This document shows positions 28,537 to 36,755 of a stretch of DNA of 64,000 nucleotides, piece by piece. The first letter of the stretch is position 1. The number at the start of each line of letters is the position of its first letter. The stretch is from an uncultured Acidimicrobiales bacterium (GTDB lineage Bacteria > Actinomycetota > Acidimicrobiia > Acidimicrobiales > Bin134): NCBI GenBank assembly GCA_951813325.1, contig OX638350.1, forward strand, positions 2,213,954 to 2,277,953, given 5' to 3'. The notes below the pieces were generated by a model, which searched no databases, was not told the DNA's origin, and saw nothing but the letters and a program-made list of their open reading frames with translations. A program made the translations under genes and the position numbers.

Positions 28537-29804
28537 GGCCGCATCTCCCGGTCAACCACAACCGGGCGGCTGCCGACGACGGTGTGGCGAACCCGGCCGC
28601 GGACACGGCGTCCGGCATAGGGGGTGTTGCGAGAGCGGCTGGCCAGGTCATCGGGGTCGACCGTCCACTCCTCGTCGGGGTCGAACACGCACAGGTTGGC
28701 CGGCGCGTCGGGCGCGATCGGCCCGCCATGGGTCCCGTTCAGCCCGGCGATAGCCGCGGGGCGCCAGCTGAGCAGCCCCACCACCTCGGCGATGGGCAGG
28801 TTGAGCTCGGTCAACGCCAGAGCCAAGGCGGTCTCCAGGCCGAGCATTCCCGGCGGGGCCTGGTCGAAGGGCATCTCCTTGGCATCGGGAGAATGGGGGG
28901 CGTGGTCGGTGGCGATAGCGTCGACCGCCCCGTCGGCCAAGCCCTCCCGCACCGCTTCCCGATCGTCAGCCGGGCGCAGGGGCGGATTGACCTTGAACAC
29001 CGGGTTGTAGGAGGCGCAGGCCTCGTCGGTGAGGGTGAAGTGATGGGTGGCAACCTCAGCGGTAACGGCCAGTCCGGCCTCGCGGGCAGCCCGGACCATG
29101 GCGATAGAGCCCCCCGTGGACAAGTGCTGGAAGTGGACGGGGGCACCGGTGAAGCGGCTGAGGGCGATATCCCGCATGACCATCAACTCCTCGGCCTCCG
29201 CGGGCACACCGGGAATGCCCAGGAGGCTGGACCACTCCCCCTCGTGCATCTGGCCTCCTGCGGCCAAAGAATCGACTTCGCAGTGCTGGGCCAGCACCAC
29301 TCCCAGCCCGGCGGCGTACTCCATGGCTCGGCGCATGAGCCCGGCGTCTTGGACCCCGTTGCCGTCGTCGGTGAACAGGCGCACGCCCAACCCAGCCATC
29401 TCGGCCATCGGGGCCAGCTGCTCTCCCTTGCGGCCCACGGTGATGGCCCCGGAGGTGTACACGTCGCAGGGCGCTTGGCTGCCCAGCAGCAGCACTTCTT
29501 GCACCACCGCCGCGCAGTCGATGGCCGGGTTGGTGTTGGGCATGGCCACCACCGCGCTGAACCCGCCCCGCACTGCGGCCCACCCCCCAGTCTCGATGGT
29601 CTCGGCCTCCTCGGCGCCGGGCTGGCGCAGATGGGTGTGCAGGTCTACGAATCCAGGGGACACCACACAGCCGGAGGCGTCCAATACCTGGTCGCCCGAC
29701 AAGTCGGGGCCGACGGCAACAATTCGGCCATCATCGACCACCACATCGGCGGTGCGCTCTCCGGTCTGGTCGATGACCAGGCCTCCTTTGATCACGGTGC
29801 TCAT
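28533..29804 (-). CDS. pyrC: Dihydroorotase
   Basis: 423 residues from the ATG at 29804. The zinc-binding VDLHTHLRQPG, the GGFSAVVAMPNTNPA region and the ATDHAPHSPDAK loop with metal ligands mark a class I dihydroorotase. It closes carbamoyl aspartate to dihydroorotate. The ATG overlaps the pyrB stop (ATGA). Confidence 0.96.
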   Translation of the reverse strand: MSTVIKGGLVIDQTGERTADVVVDDGRIVAVGPDLSGDQVLDASGCVVSPGFVDLHTHLRQPGAEEAETIETGGWAAVRGGFSAVVAMPNTNPAIDCAAVVQEVLLLGSQAPCDVYTSGAITVGRKGEQLAPMAEMAGLGVRLFTDDGNGVQDAGLMRRAMEYAAGLGVVLAQHCEVDSLAAGGQMHEGEWSSLLGIPGVPAEAEELMVMRDIALSRFTGAPVHFQHLSTGGSIAMVRAAREAGLAVTAEVATHHFTLTDEACASYNPVFKVNPPLRPADDREAVREGLADGAVDAIATDHAPHSPDAKEMPFDQAPPGMLGLETALALALTELNLPIAEVVGLLSWRPAAIAGLNGTHGGPIAPDAPANLCVFDPDEEWTVDPDDLASRSRNTPYAGRRVRGRVRHTVVGSRPVVVDREMRP

Positions 29805-30739
29805 GCCTGATCCCTTTCGGGGCGCGGCTGGGGATCGGCGCCCAGCAGGAGGTAGAGGATGGCCATGCGCACCGCCACCCCGTGACGGACCTGCTCGTTG
29901 AGGGTGGCGTTGGGCCGATCCAGCACCTCGGGGGCGATCTCCACACCACGGTTCACCGGACCGGGGTGCATGACCAGCGCGCCGGGGTTCATGCGGGCAG
30001 CCCGGGCCGCGGTGAGCCCCCATCGGGCGGTGTACTCCCGCAGAGACGGCAGCAGGGCCTCAGACTGGCGCTCCATTTGCACCCGCAGCCCGTACACCAC
30101 GTCGCAGTCACTGAGCACCGCATCGAGGCTGAAGCTGATATCTACCGGCCAGGAGTCCAAGGCCGGGGGCAACAGCGTAGGAGGCGCCACCAGCGTGACC
30201 TTCGCCCCCTGTGCAGTGAACGCCATTACACAGGATCGGGCCACCCGGGAGTGCTTGATGTCGCCCACGATGACGATGCGCCGACCGGCCACCGAGCCGA
30301 GCCGGTCGCGGATGGTGTAGCAGTCGAGCAGTGCCTGGGTGGGATGCTCGTGCCAGCCGTCCCCGGCATTGATGACACTGGCATTGGTCCAGCCGGCCAC
30401 CTGGTGGGGCACCCCGGCCGAGCGGTGGCGGACCACGAGGGCATCGGGCCCCATGGCGGAGATGGTGTTCACCGTGTCTCGCACCGACTCCCCCTTGTTG
30501 ACCGACGAGCTGGACACGCCGAAGCCCATCACGTCGGCCGATAAGCGCCGGGCGGCCACCTCGAATGAGAGCCGGGTCCGGGTGGAATCCTCGTAGAACA
30601 GCATCGCCACCGTCTTGCCCCGCAAGGCGGGAACCTTGGGGATGGGTCGCTGCGACACTTCGGTGAAATGGTCGGCCAGACGGCACACCTCGTCGATGCC
30701 CTCTGCACCGAGATCATTGATCGACAAGAGATGCTTCAC
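29801..30739 (-). CDS. pyrB: Aspartate carbamoyltransferase, catalytic subunit
   Basis: 312 residues. The carbamoyl-phosphate loop FYEDSTRTRLSFEVAARR and GDGWHEHPTQALLD are present. No pyrI regulatory chain gene follows, as in other Gram-positive operons. The ATG overlaps the pyrR stop (ATGA). Confidence 0.97.
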   Translation of the reverse strand: MKHLLSINDLGAEGIDEVCRLADHFTEVSQRPIPKVPALRGKTVAMLFYEDSTRTRLSFEVAARRLSADVMGFGVSSSSVNKGESVRDTVNTISAMGPDALVVRHRSAGVPHQVAGWTNASVINAGDGWHEHPTQALLDCYTIRDRLGSVAGRRIVIVGDIKHSRVARSCVMAFTAQGAKVTLVAPPTLLPPALDSWPVDISFSLDAVLSDCDVVYGLRVQMERQSEALLPSLREYTARWGLTAARAARMNPGALVMHPGPVNRGVEIAPEVLDRPNATLNEQVRHGVAVRMAILYLLLGADPQPRPERDQA

Positions 30740-31236
30740 TTGACAACCTCCCCGATGTCCACACCCTCCCGATGGGCGTCCACCATCTCATTGCGGCGGG
30801 TGGGCAGGTTCTTGCCCACATAGTCGGGTCGGATGGGCAACTCCCGGTGGCCCCGGTCCACCATCACCGCCAGTTGCACCGCCCGGGGCCGCCCATAGGT
30901 GTTCAGCGCGTCCAGGGCCGCCCGGATGGTGCGACCGGTGTAGAGCACGTCGTCGACCATCACCACTGCTTGGCCGTCCAGGTTGACCGGGATGCGGGTG
31001 GGCGCCTCCGGCAGCAGGGGTCGCAGTCCGATGTCGTCGCGGTGAAAGGCCACGTCCAGGGTTCCCAGAGGAGGCTCGGTCCCATCAATTTCGTGCAGGG
31101 CGCGGGCAATATCGGTGGCCAGCCACACCCCGCCGGTTTGCAGCCCCACGAGCACGACACCATCAAGGCCGTGATTGCGCTCGATGATCTCGTGGGCCAT
31201 GCGCCATGTCGCCCGTTTGATGTCCTCGGTTTCCAT
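30736..31236 (-). CDS. pyrR: Bifunctional pyr operon RNA-binding regulator / uracil phosphoribosyltransferase
   Basis: 166 residues from the ATG at 31236 (METEDIKRATWRMAHEIIER); a longer in-frame reading would run through the leader hairpin and was rejected. The PRPP-binding motif is VVMVDDVLYTGRTIRAAL. PyrR senses UMP/UTP and binds a specific RNA hairpin in pyr leaders; a matching site is found upstream. It is the first gene of pyrRBC-carAB-pyrDF. Confidence 0.96.
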   Translation of the reverse strand: METEDIKRATWRMAHEIIERNHGLDGVVLVGLQTGGVWLATDIARALHEIDGTEPPLGTLDVAFHRDDIGLRPLLPEAPTRIPVNLDGQAVVMVDDVLYTGRTIRAALDALNTYGRPRAVQLAVMVDRGHRELPIRPDYVGKNLPTRRNEMVDAHREGVDIGEVVK

Positions 31237-31255
31237 CACCCGGGTGCGGGCAATG

Positions 31256-31368
31256 AAAACGCCCCCGTACGGGGGCGTTCTTCGGCGCTCGCGTTCAGCC
31301 AAACTCGGGTTCCTCCATATCCGTATGGGCCTCGCCGGACCCACTTCACGGGTGTTTCGGGAACTATA
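31256..31368 (-). promoter_or_regulatory. pyr operon leader: promoter, PyrR-binding hairpin and intrinsic terminator
   Basis: Minus strand, in order. A possible -10 TATAGT (31368-31363). A hairpin TGGGTCCGGCGAGGCCCA (31343-31326) whose centre TCCGGCGAGG fits the PyrR recognition loop UCCNGNGAGG exactly. An overlapping small hairpin at 31328-31315 (CCATA/TATGG arms) that could compete with it. Then a GC-rich palindrome with 11-nt arms (31279-31258, AACGCCCCCGT and its complement) running into TTTT (31259-31256), 20 nt before pyrR. This is the architecture of PyrR attenuation: with UMP, PyrR stabilises the first hairpin and the terminator forms. Confidence 0.75.
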
Positions 31369-31403
31369 CACCCGCCGATGTGCGGATCGGTGATGGCATT
31401 TGC

Positions 31404-31832
31404 CTATCCGTCCTGAGCTGGTCGGACGATGGAAGCCACCTGCGACAGCAGGCCGTTGATGAATCCGGCGGAGGCTGGGGTGGAGTACTCGTGGGCCAGC
31501 TCCACCGCCTCGTTGATGACCACCGCTACGGAGATGTCGGTGCTGTGGGTGAGCTCGAAGCTGGCCATGCGCAGGATGGCCCGGTCGAGTGCCGGCATCC
31601 GGGCCACCGGCCAGTTATCGGACAGCTCTTCCAGGCGGGTGTCGATGTCATCCAGGTGATAGGCGGTCCCGGTGACCAGGGTGTGGGCGTAGGGGTCCAG
31701 GGGCAGGTCTTGGGCAGCTATCAGCTCGTCCATCTCCTCGCCTTTGACCTCGGCCTCATAGAGCAGGCCCAAGGCCCGCTCCCTTACCTGGCGACGCTGG
31801 GATCCGGAGACCAGCGGATCCGGCATATTCAT
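31404..31832 (-). CDS. nusB: Transcription antitermination factor NusB
   Basis: 142 residues, starting MNMPDPLVSGSQRRQVRERA. The all-helical NusB fold is recognised by RERALGLLYEAEVKG, MPALDRAILRMASFEL and VVINEAVELAHEYSTPASAGFING. It binds boxA RNA with S10 in rRNA antitermination. It follows efp by 36 nt. Confidence 0.95.
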   Translation of the reverse strand: MNMPDPLVSGSQRRQVRERALGLLYEAEVKGEEMDELIAAQDLPLDPYAHTLVTGTAYHLDDIDTRLEELSDNWPVARMPALDRAILRMASFELTHSTDISVAVVINEAVELAHEYSTPASAGFINGLLSQVASIVRPAQDG

Positions 31833-31868
31833 CTCACTGGTGGGGCCTTGCTCGCTAGTGGGGTGCGG

Positions 31869-32432
31869 TCAGGCCCGGCTGATGTACTCACCGCTGCGGG
31901 TGTCCACCTTGATGCGCTCGCCCGGGTTCAAGAACAACGGCACCTGGACTACCAGGCCGGTCTGGCAGGTGGCCGGCTTGGTCGCCCCCGACACCCGGTC
32001 GCCCTGGACACCGGGCTCGGTTTGGACGATGTCGAGTTCCACGGCAGCCGGCAGGTCGGTGCCCACGATCTCGGCGCCGAACATGCCGAGGATGACGGAA
32101 TTGTTCTCCACCAGGTAGTTGACCGCATCGCCCAGCACTTCGGCGCTCACGTGAAGCTGCTCGTAGGTCTCGCTGTCCATGAACACGTAGCCGTCGCCGT
32201 CGGCGTACAGGTACTGCATCTCCCGGCGGTCGATATTGGCCCGCTCCACCTTCTCCCCAGCCCTGAACGTGCGATCCAGCACAGCGCCAGTGCGGGCATT
32301 CTTGAGGGTGGTGCGCACGAACGCCCCGCCCTTGCCCGGCTTGACGTGTTGAAATCCGACCACGTTGAACAGCCCGTCGTCCAGATTCAACGCCATGCCG
32401 TTTTTGAGATCGTTGGTGGTGATCGTGGCCAT
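31869..32432 (-). CDS. efp: Translation elongation factor P
   Basis: 187 residues, with three OB-like domains. The modification-loop Lys is K34 in FQHVKPGKGGAF. The C-terminal GERIKVDTRSGEYISRA is the EF-P signature. It relieves ribosome stalling at polyproline. The usual K34-modifying genes (epmA) are not nearby. Confidence 0.97.
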   Translation of the reverse strand: MATITTNDLKNGMALNLDDGLFNVVGFQHVKPGKGGAFVRTTLKNARTGAVLDRTFRAGEKVERANIDRREMQYLYADGDGYVFMDSETYEQLHVSAEVLGDAVNYLVENNSVILGMFGAEIVGTDLPAAVELDIVQTEPGVQGDRVSGATKPATCQTGLVVQVPLFLNPGERIKVDTRSGEYISRA

Positions 32433-32498
32433 GGCCTAAGTCTGGCCCACGATGCCCTTGTTGACCACAGCGGACAGCAACCACAGCAACCAGCATTG

Positions 32499-33614
32499 TC
32501 AGGTCACAGCCAGCGCCTTGGGGGAATGGGTCAAGCGCCGGGCGCCGTCTTCGGTTACCACCACGGTGTCCTCCACGCGGGCGCCGCAGAAACCCGGCAG
32601 GTACACGCCGGGCTCCACGGTGATCACCTGGCCAACTTGCAAAGGCTCGCCAGCCGTGCTCCGCACCCATGGCATCTCGTGGATGTCGAGTCCCACGCCA
32701 TGGCCGGTGCCGTGGACAAAAGCGTCAGCCCAGCCGGCGGCGTCGATGCAATCTCGGCAGGCTTTGTCCACTTCCGAGATGGGGCTTCCCGGCACTACCT
32801 GCTCCACGCCGAGTCGCTGGGCGTCCCGAACGGTTTCGAACACCTTGCGGGCCTTGGGATCGGGCTCGCCCACCGCCATTGTCCGAGTCATGTCGGAGCG
32901 GTAGCCGTCCACCACTGCGCCCATGTCCACGATCACCAGCTCTCCGGGACCGATGGGGCGGTCGGAAGGCCGTTTGTGGGGCAGGGCGGCGTTGGGGCCC
33001 GAGGCCACGATGGTGGCAAAGGCGCTGCTGTCGGCCCCCAAACGGCGAATGGCAGTGTCCAACGCCAATGCCGCCTCCTTCTCGGTGGGGCCTTCGGCCA
33101 GCATCGGGCGCACCTCGGCCAAAGCGCCATCGGCGATGGCCGCGGCGGCGGCCATGCGGTCGATCTCGCCCTCATCTTTGACCTGGCGGCACTGCTCCAC
33201 CACGCCAGTTGTCGGCACCAGCTCGGCCCCCTCGAACCACTCGGCGTACTTTCGCTGGTCGGCCCAGTTCACCGAGGCCGCCTCCAGGCCGATGCGACCC
33301 ACCTCAGACGCCGCCGCGGCCAAGATCTCCTTGGGCGCCAAGTTGGTGATCTCGATCCGGACGTCCACCCCGGCTTGGCTGGTCTCGGCCTCGGATTGCC
33401 CGGCGTAGCGGCGGTCGGTGATCAGCACGATCTCGTCCGATGCCAGCCAGGCCAACCCGGCTGAGCCGGTGAACCCGGTGAGATAGCGGACATTGACGAG
33501 GTTGACGACCACCAAGGCGTCGCAGCCAGCCTCGGCGGCCGCGGCCCGAACCCGCTCCGCCCGTCCCGCCACATCCATGGGGACGAGGGGTCGGGTAAAC
33601 TCAGACCCGCTCAT
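32499..33614 (-). CDS. pepQ: M24 metallopeptidase (Xaa-Pro aminopeptidase/dipeptidase)
   Basis: 371 residues. The N-terminal creatinase-like domain spans ~1-140. The pita-bread catalytic domain contains the dinuclear metal ligands: Asp pair in VIVDMGAVVDGYRSDMTRT, His in HGTGHGVGLDIHE, Glu in TVEPGVYLPG and Glu in GARVEDTVVVT. It cleaves peptides at proline. Gene order aroQ-pepQ-efp-nusB is widely conserved. The start overlaps the aroQ stop (ATGA). The symbol is by analogy; the exact specificity is not determinable. Confidence 0.9.
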   Translation of the reverse strand: MSGSEFTRPLVPMDVAGRAERVRAAAAEAGCDALVVVNLVNVRYLTGFTGSAGLAWLASDEIVLITDRRYAGQSEAETSQAGVDVRIEITNLAPKEILAAAASEVGRIGLEAASVNWADQRKYAEWFEGAELVPTTGVVEQCRQVKDEGEIDRMAAAAAIADGALAEVRPMLAEGPTEKEAALALDTAIRRLGADSSAFATIVASGPNAALPHKRPSDRPIGPGELVIVDMGAVVDGYRSDMTRTMAVGEPDPKARKVFETVRDAQRLGVEQVVPGSPISEVDKACRDCIDAAGWADAFVHGTGHGVGLDIHEMPWVRSTAGEPLQVGQVITVEPGVYLPGFCGARVEDTVVVTEDGARRLTHSPKALAVT

Positions 33615-34054
33615 GTCGGTGCGAGCAGGCGGGCGACCGCTTCGACGGCCAACTCATAGCCGTGGCCGCCGAAGCCGACGATGGTGCCGGTGGCCACCGG
33701 ACTTACCACCGAAGTGTGGCGCCACGGCTCCCGGGCGTTGGGGTTGGACAGGTGCAACTCCACCACTGGGCCTGCGAAAGCGGCCAAGGCGTCGTGGATG
33801 GCCCAGGAGTAGTGGGTAAACGCGCCGGGGTTGATGATGATAGCCGCGCACCGGTCTCGAGCCTGGTGGATGTGGTCGATGAGCGCGGCCTCGTCGTTGG
33901 ATTGGTGGTGCTCGACGACCAGCCCGCGGCGCTCGGCGGCATCGGCCGCAGTGGACACATGGTCGTCCAGAGTGTCGGTGCCGTAAACCTCGGGCTCCCG
34001 GTCGCCCAGCAGGTTCAAGTTGGGCCCCGACAAGAGGAGGATCGTCTGGCTCAT
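33611..34054 (-). CDS. aroQ: 3-dehydroquinate dehydratase, type II
   Basis: 147 residues. GPNLNLLGDREPEVYG includes the active-site Tyr loop; NPGAFTHYSWAIHDAL and VVELHLSNPNARE complete the active site. It performs the third step of the shikimate pathway. It is preceded by two tandem mini-ORFs derived from the aroB end and aroQ start. Confidence 0.97.
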   Translation of the reverse strand: MSQTILLLSGPNLNLLGDREPEVYGTDTLDDHVSTAADAAERRGLVVEHHQSNDEAALIDHIHQARDRCAAIIINPGAFTHYSWAIHDALAAFAGPVVELHLSNPNAREPWRHTSVVSPVATGTIVGFGGHGYELAVEAVARLLAPT

Positions 34055-34142
34055 CTAATGGCCTCCGAGAGGTGGTTGAGGATGCAGCTCATCTGATGGC
34101 CTCCGAGAGGTGGTTGAGGATGCAGCTCATCTGATGGCCTCC
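34050..34142 (-). repeat. 38-bp tandem repeat of the aroB-aroQ junction with two identical mini-ORFs
   Basis: Units 34050-34087 and 34088-34125, plus a 17-bp partial copy inside the aroB end. Each gives MSCILNHLSEAIR then TGA (34130-34089 and 34092-34051). The ORF starts like AroQ (MS) and ends exactly like AroB (EAIR stop). All stops and starts overlap as ATGA, and each unit repeats a GGAGG element before the ATG. Confidence 0.9.
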
Positions 34143-35164
34143 AGGGACTCGTGGATGAGGGCGGGGTCGAGGCCGGTGACCGGCTGGATGCCGTCGGGGC
34201 CGTCCAGCATGAAGGTAACCCCGTCCACCGCTTTCTTGTCCCGGCTGAACAGCCGGACAAGGGCGTCGGGGTCGGCTCCGGCGGGCAAACCGGTGGGCAG
34301 CTCGTAGCCGCCAACCACCTGGCGATGCTCCTCCACCCGGGGGGCGTCAATGCGTCCGGCGCGATGGGCCAGCTCAGCGGCGTAGATGAGCCCGATCGCC
34401 ACTGCCTCGCCGTGGCGGAGGCCGTAGCCTCCGTGGGCTTCGAGGGCGTGGGCCAGGGTGTGGCCGTAGTTGAGCACCGCCCGTCGGCCCGACTCGCGCT
34501 CATCGGCCGCCACCACCTCGGCCTTGATCTCCACGCAGCGGGCGATGCGCTCGACCAGATTCAGAGAGCCCAGATCGGCGTCGGCGATGAAGTGGTATTT
34601 TGCCATCTCCCCCAACCCCGAGCGCATCTCCTCGACAGGCAGCGTGTCGAGCGTCTCGGTGTCGCACAACACAGCAGACGGCTGCCAGAAGGCGCCCACC
34701 AAGTTCTTGCCCTCGGGGAGGTTGACCCCGGTCTTGCCGCCGACGGAGGCGTCGATCTGGCCCAGCAGGGTGGTGGACACGTACACCACCCGGATACCCC
34801 GGTGGTAGACGGATGCGGTGAAACCGCCCAAGTCGGTGACTGCTCCCCCGCCCACGGCCACCACGGCGTCGCGGCGGGTGAGCCCCCACTGGGCGAACTC
34901 CCGGCACAATTCCTCGACCGCGCCCAGCTTCTTGATGTGCTCGTCGTTGTCAGTGATGAACACCCGGTGCTCAACCCCCGGATCCACGGTGATGCCCGCG
35001 TCGGCCACAGCCGCCTGGGTAACCACCGCAACCCGCTTCACCTCGCGGGGAATGACCTCAGCCAGCCCATGGCGGACCCCGGCGCCAACCCAGACGTCGT
35101 AGGCCCGCTCCCCCAGCTCAACCGGGACCCGGATCGCGCCGTCCAAGACGGTTTCGGCGCTCAT
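34127..35164 (-). CDS. aroB: 3-dehydroquinate synthase
   Basis: 345 residues from the ATG at 35164; longer readings lie over aroK. NAD/metal-binding motifs are VAVGGGAVTDLGGFTASVYHRGI, STTLLGQIDASVGGKTGVNL, metal Glu/His in GLGEMAKYHFI and LNYGHTLAHALE. It is the second enzyme of the shikimate pathway. Confidence 0.97.
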   Translation of the reverse strand: MSAETVLDGAIRVPVELGERAYDVWVGAGVRHGLAEVIPREVKRVAVVTQAAVADAGITVDPGVEHRVFITDNDEHIKKLGAVEELCREFAQWGLTRRDAVVAVGGGAVTDLGGFTASVYHRGIRVVYVSTTLLGQIDASVGGKTGVNLPEGKNLVGAFWQPSAVLCDTETLDTLPVEEMRSGLGEMAKYHFIADADLGSLNLVERIARCVEIKAEVVAADERESGRRAVLNYGHTLAHALEAHGGYGLRHGEAVAIGLIYAAELAHRAGRIDAPRVEEHRQVVGGYELPTGLPAGADPDALVRLFSRDKKAVDGVTFMLDGPDGIQPVTGLDPALIHESLEAIR

Positions 35165-35214
35165 CGGGCCGGCATTGGCCGAGGCCAGCTCTCGGCGACA
35201 AGGGTGAGGCTCAT
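35161..35214 (-). other. Bridging mini-ORF aroK-aroB
   Basis: MSLTLVAESWPRPMPAR. The ATG follows the aroK TGA immediately (TGAATG), and its own TGA overlaps the aroB ATG (ATGA). Both it and aroB start ATG-AGC. It fills the 50-nt gap exactly. Confidence 0.45.
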
Positions 35215-35757
35215 TCAGCCGACCTCTCCTGTTGTCGAATGCGACAAGGGCCAGATTCGACTGATGTGCCCGGCAACCTGTTCGGCCTCCAAGCCGTCCA
35301 CGTCGACGACCTCGTGGGCCGTCTCGGCGTAGAGCCCCGACCGAGCGGCGCTGATGGCAGCCAGGGCGACAGCCGGGTCGTTGCCCAGAAGCGGGCGATT
35401 CTCGCCCGCTCGGACCCGCTGGCCCAGGGTCTCGATGGTGGCTCGGAGCCAGCACGCCCAGGCCCGGTCTCGCAGCATCGCCCGGTTCTCGGCCCGCAGC
35501 ACCGCTCCTCCGCCGCAGGAGATCACCAGCGGCTGCACCGATGTCAGGCATTCGGTCAGCTCCGCCTGTTCAAGGTCGCGGAAGCGCTCCTCGCCGTCGG
35601 CCTCGAATATCTCAGGGATTGGCCGGCCCTGGCGCCCCTCAATGGCCGCGTCGAGATCCACGAACCGCAGCCCCTCGGACCGGGCCAGCCAAAAGCCCAC
35701 CGTCGATTTTCCCGAGCCCATCATCCCGATGAGGGCCACATGCGGCTGACTGTCCAC
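35215..35757 (-). CDS. aroK: Shikimate kinase
   Basis: 180 residues from the GTG at 35757. Walker A is GMMGSGKSTVG. The shikimate-binding DLDAAIEGRQG and the CGGGAVLRAENR glycine triplet are present. TAGGAT lies 6 nt before the GTG, so an internal leaderless promoter is possible. The order aroE-aroK-aroB-aroQ matches other actinobacteria except for the insertion of pilD- and hicB-like genes. Confidence 0.95.
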   Translation of the reverse strand: MDSQPHVALIGMMGSGKSTVGFWLARSEGLRFVDLDAAIEGRQGRPIPEIFEADGEERFRDLEQAELTECLTSVQPLVISCGGGAVLRAENRAMLRDRAWACWLRATIETLGQRVRAGENRPLLGNDPAVALAAISAARSGLYAETAHEVVDVDGLEAEQVAGHISRIWPLSHSTTGEVG

Positions 35758-35763
35758 GCCGCG

Positions 35764-35769
35764 ATCCTA
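35764..35769 (-). promoter_or_regulatory. Probable -10 box for leaderless aroK transcription
   Basis: TAGGAT on the minus strand, 6 nt before the aroK GTG at 35757, inside the 41-nt gap after the HicB-like gene. No -35 is obvious. Confidence 0.4.
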
Positions 35770-35798
35770 CCGGGGGGAGGTGGGCGCTCAGATGGCAG

Positions 35799-36020
35799 TT
35801 AGTTGTCTTGAAGATTTGTGGCGGTGGCATCAGCCACTGAGATTTGAGGAATTACCCCTTCCATGTCGGCTGCTTCCTGGATCATGGCCACTAGTTCCTC
35901 GCGGGTATCAGCCCCCGCGTAATAGCCGGCATCTCCCAGTTCGCCAATCGCACACCAAGCGGGACCGGAGTCATGGTTCCTGTTGGGGCAAATTTCAATG
36001 ACTTTTGTGCAGGAGGACAA
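35799..36020 (-). CDS. Small HicB-like protein
   Basis: 73 residues from a TTG at 36020, 1 nt after the prepilin peptidase stop codon. The core AWCAIGELGDAGYYAGADTR followed by EELVAMIQEAAD resembles the partial RNase-H-like fold of HicB antitoxins, but there is no C-terminal DNA-binding domain and no HicA-type toxin gene beside it. The base composition is less GC-rich than its neighbours, and the gene interrupts the aroE-aroK order, so it may be an insertion. The start codon is uncertain. Confidence 0.5.
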   Translation of the reverse strand: MSSCTKVIEICPNRNHDSGPAWCAIGELGDAGYYAGADTREELVAMIQEAADMEGVIPQISVADATATNLQDN

Positions 36021-36021
36021 C

Positions 36022-36720
36022 TCAGGTGGTGGCGGGTAGGGCCAAGACGATGGCCGCGGCGGCGGCGGCCATTGAGGGGGCGAAGGGGAAGACGGTGGGA
36101 CGGGGGTTGGCGGGGTCGGCCAGGGGGTCGGGCAGAACTTCGTTGCCCCACTTCCGCATACCCCACACGGTGAGACCCATGGTCGCGCCCAAGAACGAGG
36201 CCAGCATGAAGGCCAGGAACACGGCCAGCAGCGACTCACCGTAGCCCGAAGCCACCCAGCCGAGCACGAGACCGACCGGCAAGGCCAGCTTTACGTCGCC
36301 CAAACCGAGGCTGCCGCCTGAGAGCACATGCAGCACCGACATAGTGGCTCCATAGAGGCCGGCGGCAGCGACTGCTTGTCCGATGGCCCCCGGCCGGTCT
36401 CGCAGCAGGGTGATGATGGTCATAAGCGACAGCAGCACCGCTACCGTGGGAAACACGATGGCGTTGGGTATGCGGTAGTGGAACAGATCCACGGTGGTTA
36501 CCCCGACCAGGGCAACAAATAGGACCCACACGGGGAGAACATCCCAGGTGGCGCCCAAAACACCGCCGGCGGTTCCCAGCGCAATGGCAGTGGACAACGG
36601 GACCAGCACCCGCAGCGACCGGCTGTCGCGCACCCCGAAGCCCCACATCAGCGGCAGCAGGCCGCGGCCGGCGACGGTTCCGATGGCCACCCCGGCAATG
36701 ACCATGGCGGCCTGGCTCAT
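36022..36720 (-). CDS. Prepilin peptidase (type IV leader peptidase, A24 family)
   Basis: 232 residues, about seven membrane segments. The two catalytic aspartates are in VTTVDLFHYRIPN and GLGDVKLA. The N-terminal methylase domain of large PilD proteins is missing, as in short actinobacterial and archaeal-type enzymes. In actinobacteria this gene is often located next to aroE. It would process type IV pilin-like or Tad/Flp prepilins at the membrane; no substrate gene is in the window. Confidence 0.88.
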   Translation of the reverse strand: MSQAAMVIAGVAIGTVAGRGLLPLMWGFGVRDSRSLRVLVPLSTAIALGTAGGVLGATWDVLPVWVLFVALVGVTTVDLFHYRIPNAIVFPTVAVLLSLMTIITLLRDRPGAIGQAVAAAGLYGATMSVLHVLSGGSLGLGDVKLALPVGLVLGWVASGYGESLLAVFLAFMLASFLGATMGLTVWGMRKWGNEVLPDPLADPANPRPTVFPFAPSMAAAAAAIVLALPATT

Positions 36721-36755
36721 GGCCCGACTCCTGAACCACTGGGTATTCCGCTCAT
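36717..36755 (-). other. Bridging mini-ORF aroE-prepilin peptidase
   Basis: MSGIPSGSGVGP, 12 codons. The ATG overlaps the aroE stop (ATGA) and its TGA overlaps the prepilin peptidase ATG (ATGA). The codons after both ATGs start AGC, so the mini-ORF and the downstream gene share ATGAGC. Confidence 0.45.

Noticed and set aside
31237-31371. N-terminal extension of PyrR to 31371
   Set aside because: It would translate the PyrR-binding hairpin and terminator; homologues start at the METEDIKRA position.
31380-33464. 694-codon plus-strand ORF antisense to nusB, efp and pepQ
   Set aside because: Spans three well-supported genes and shows only shadow composition.
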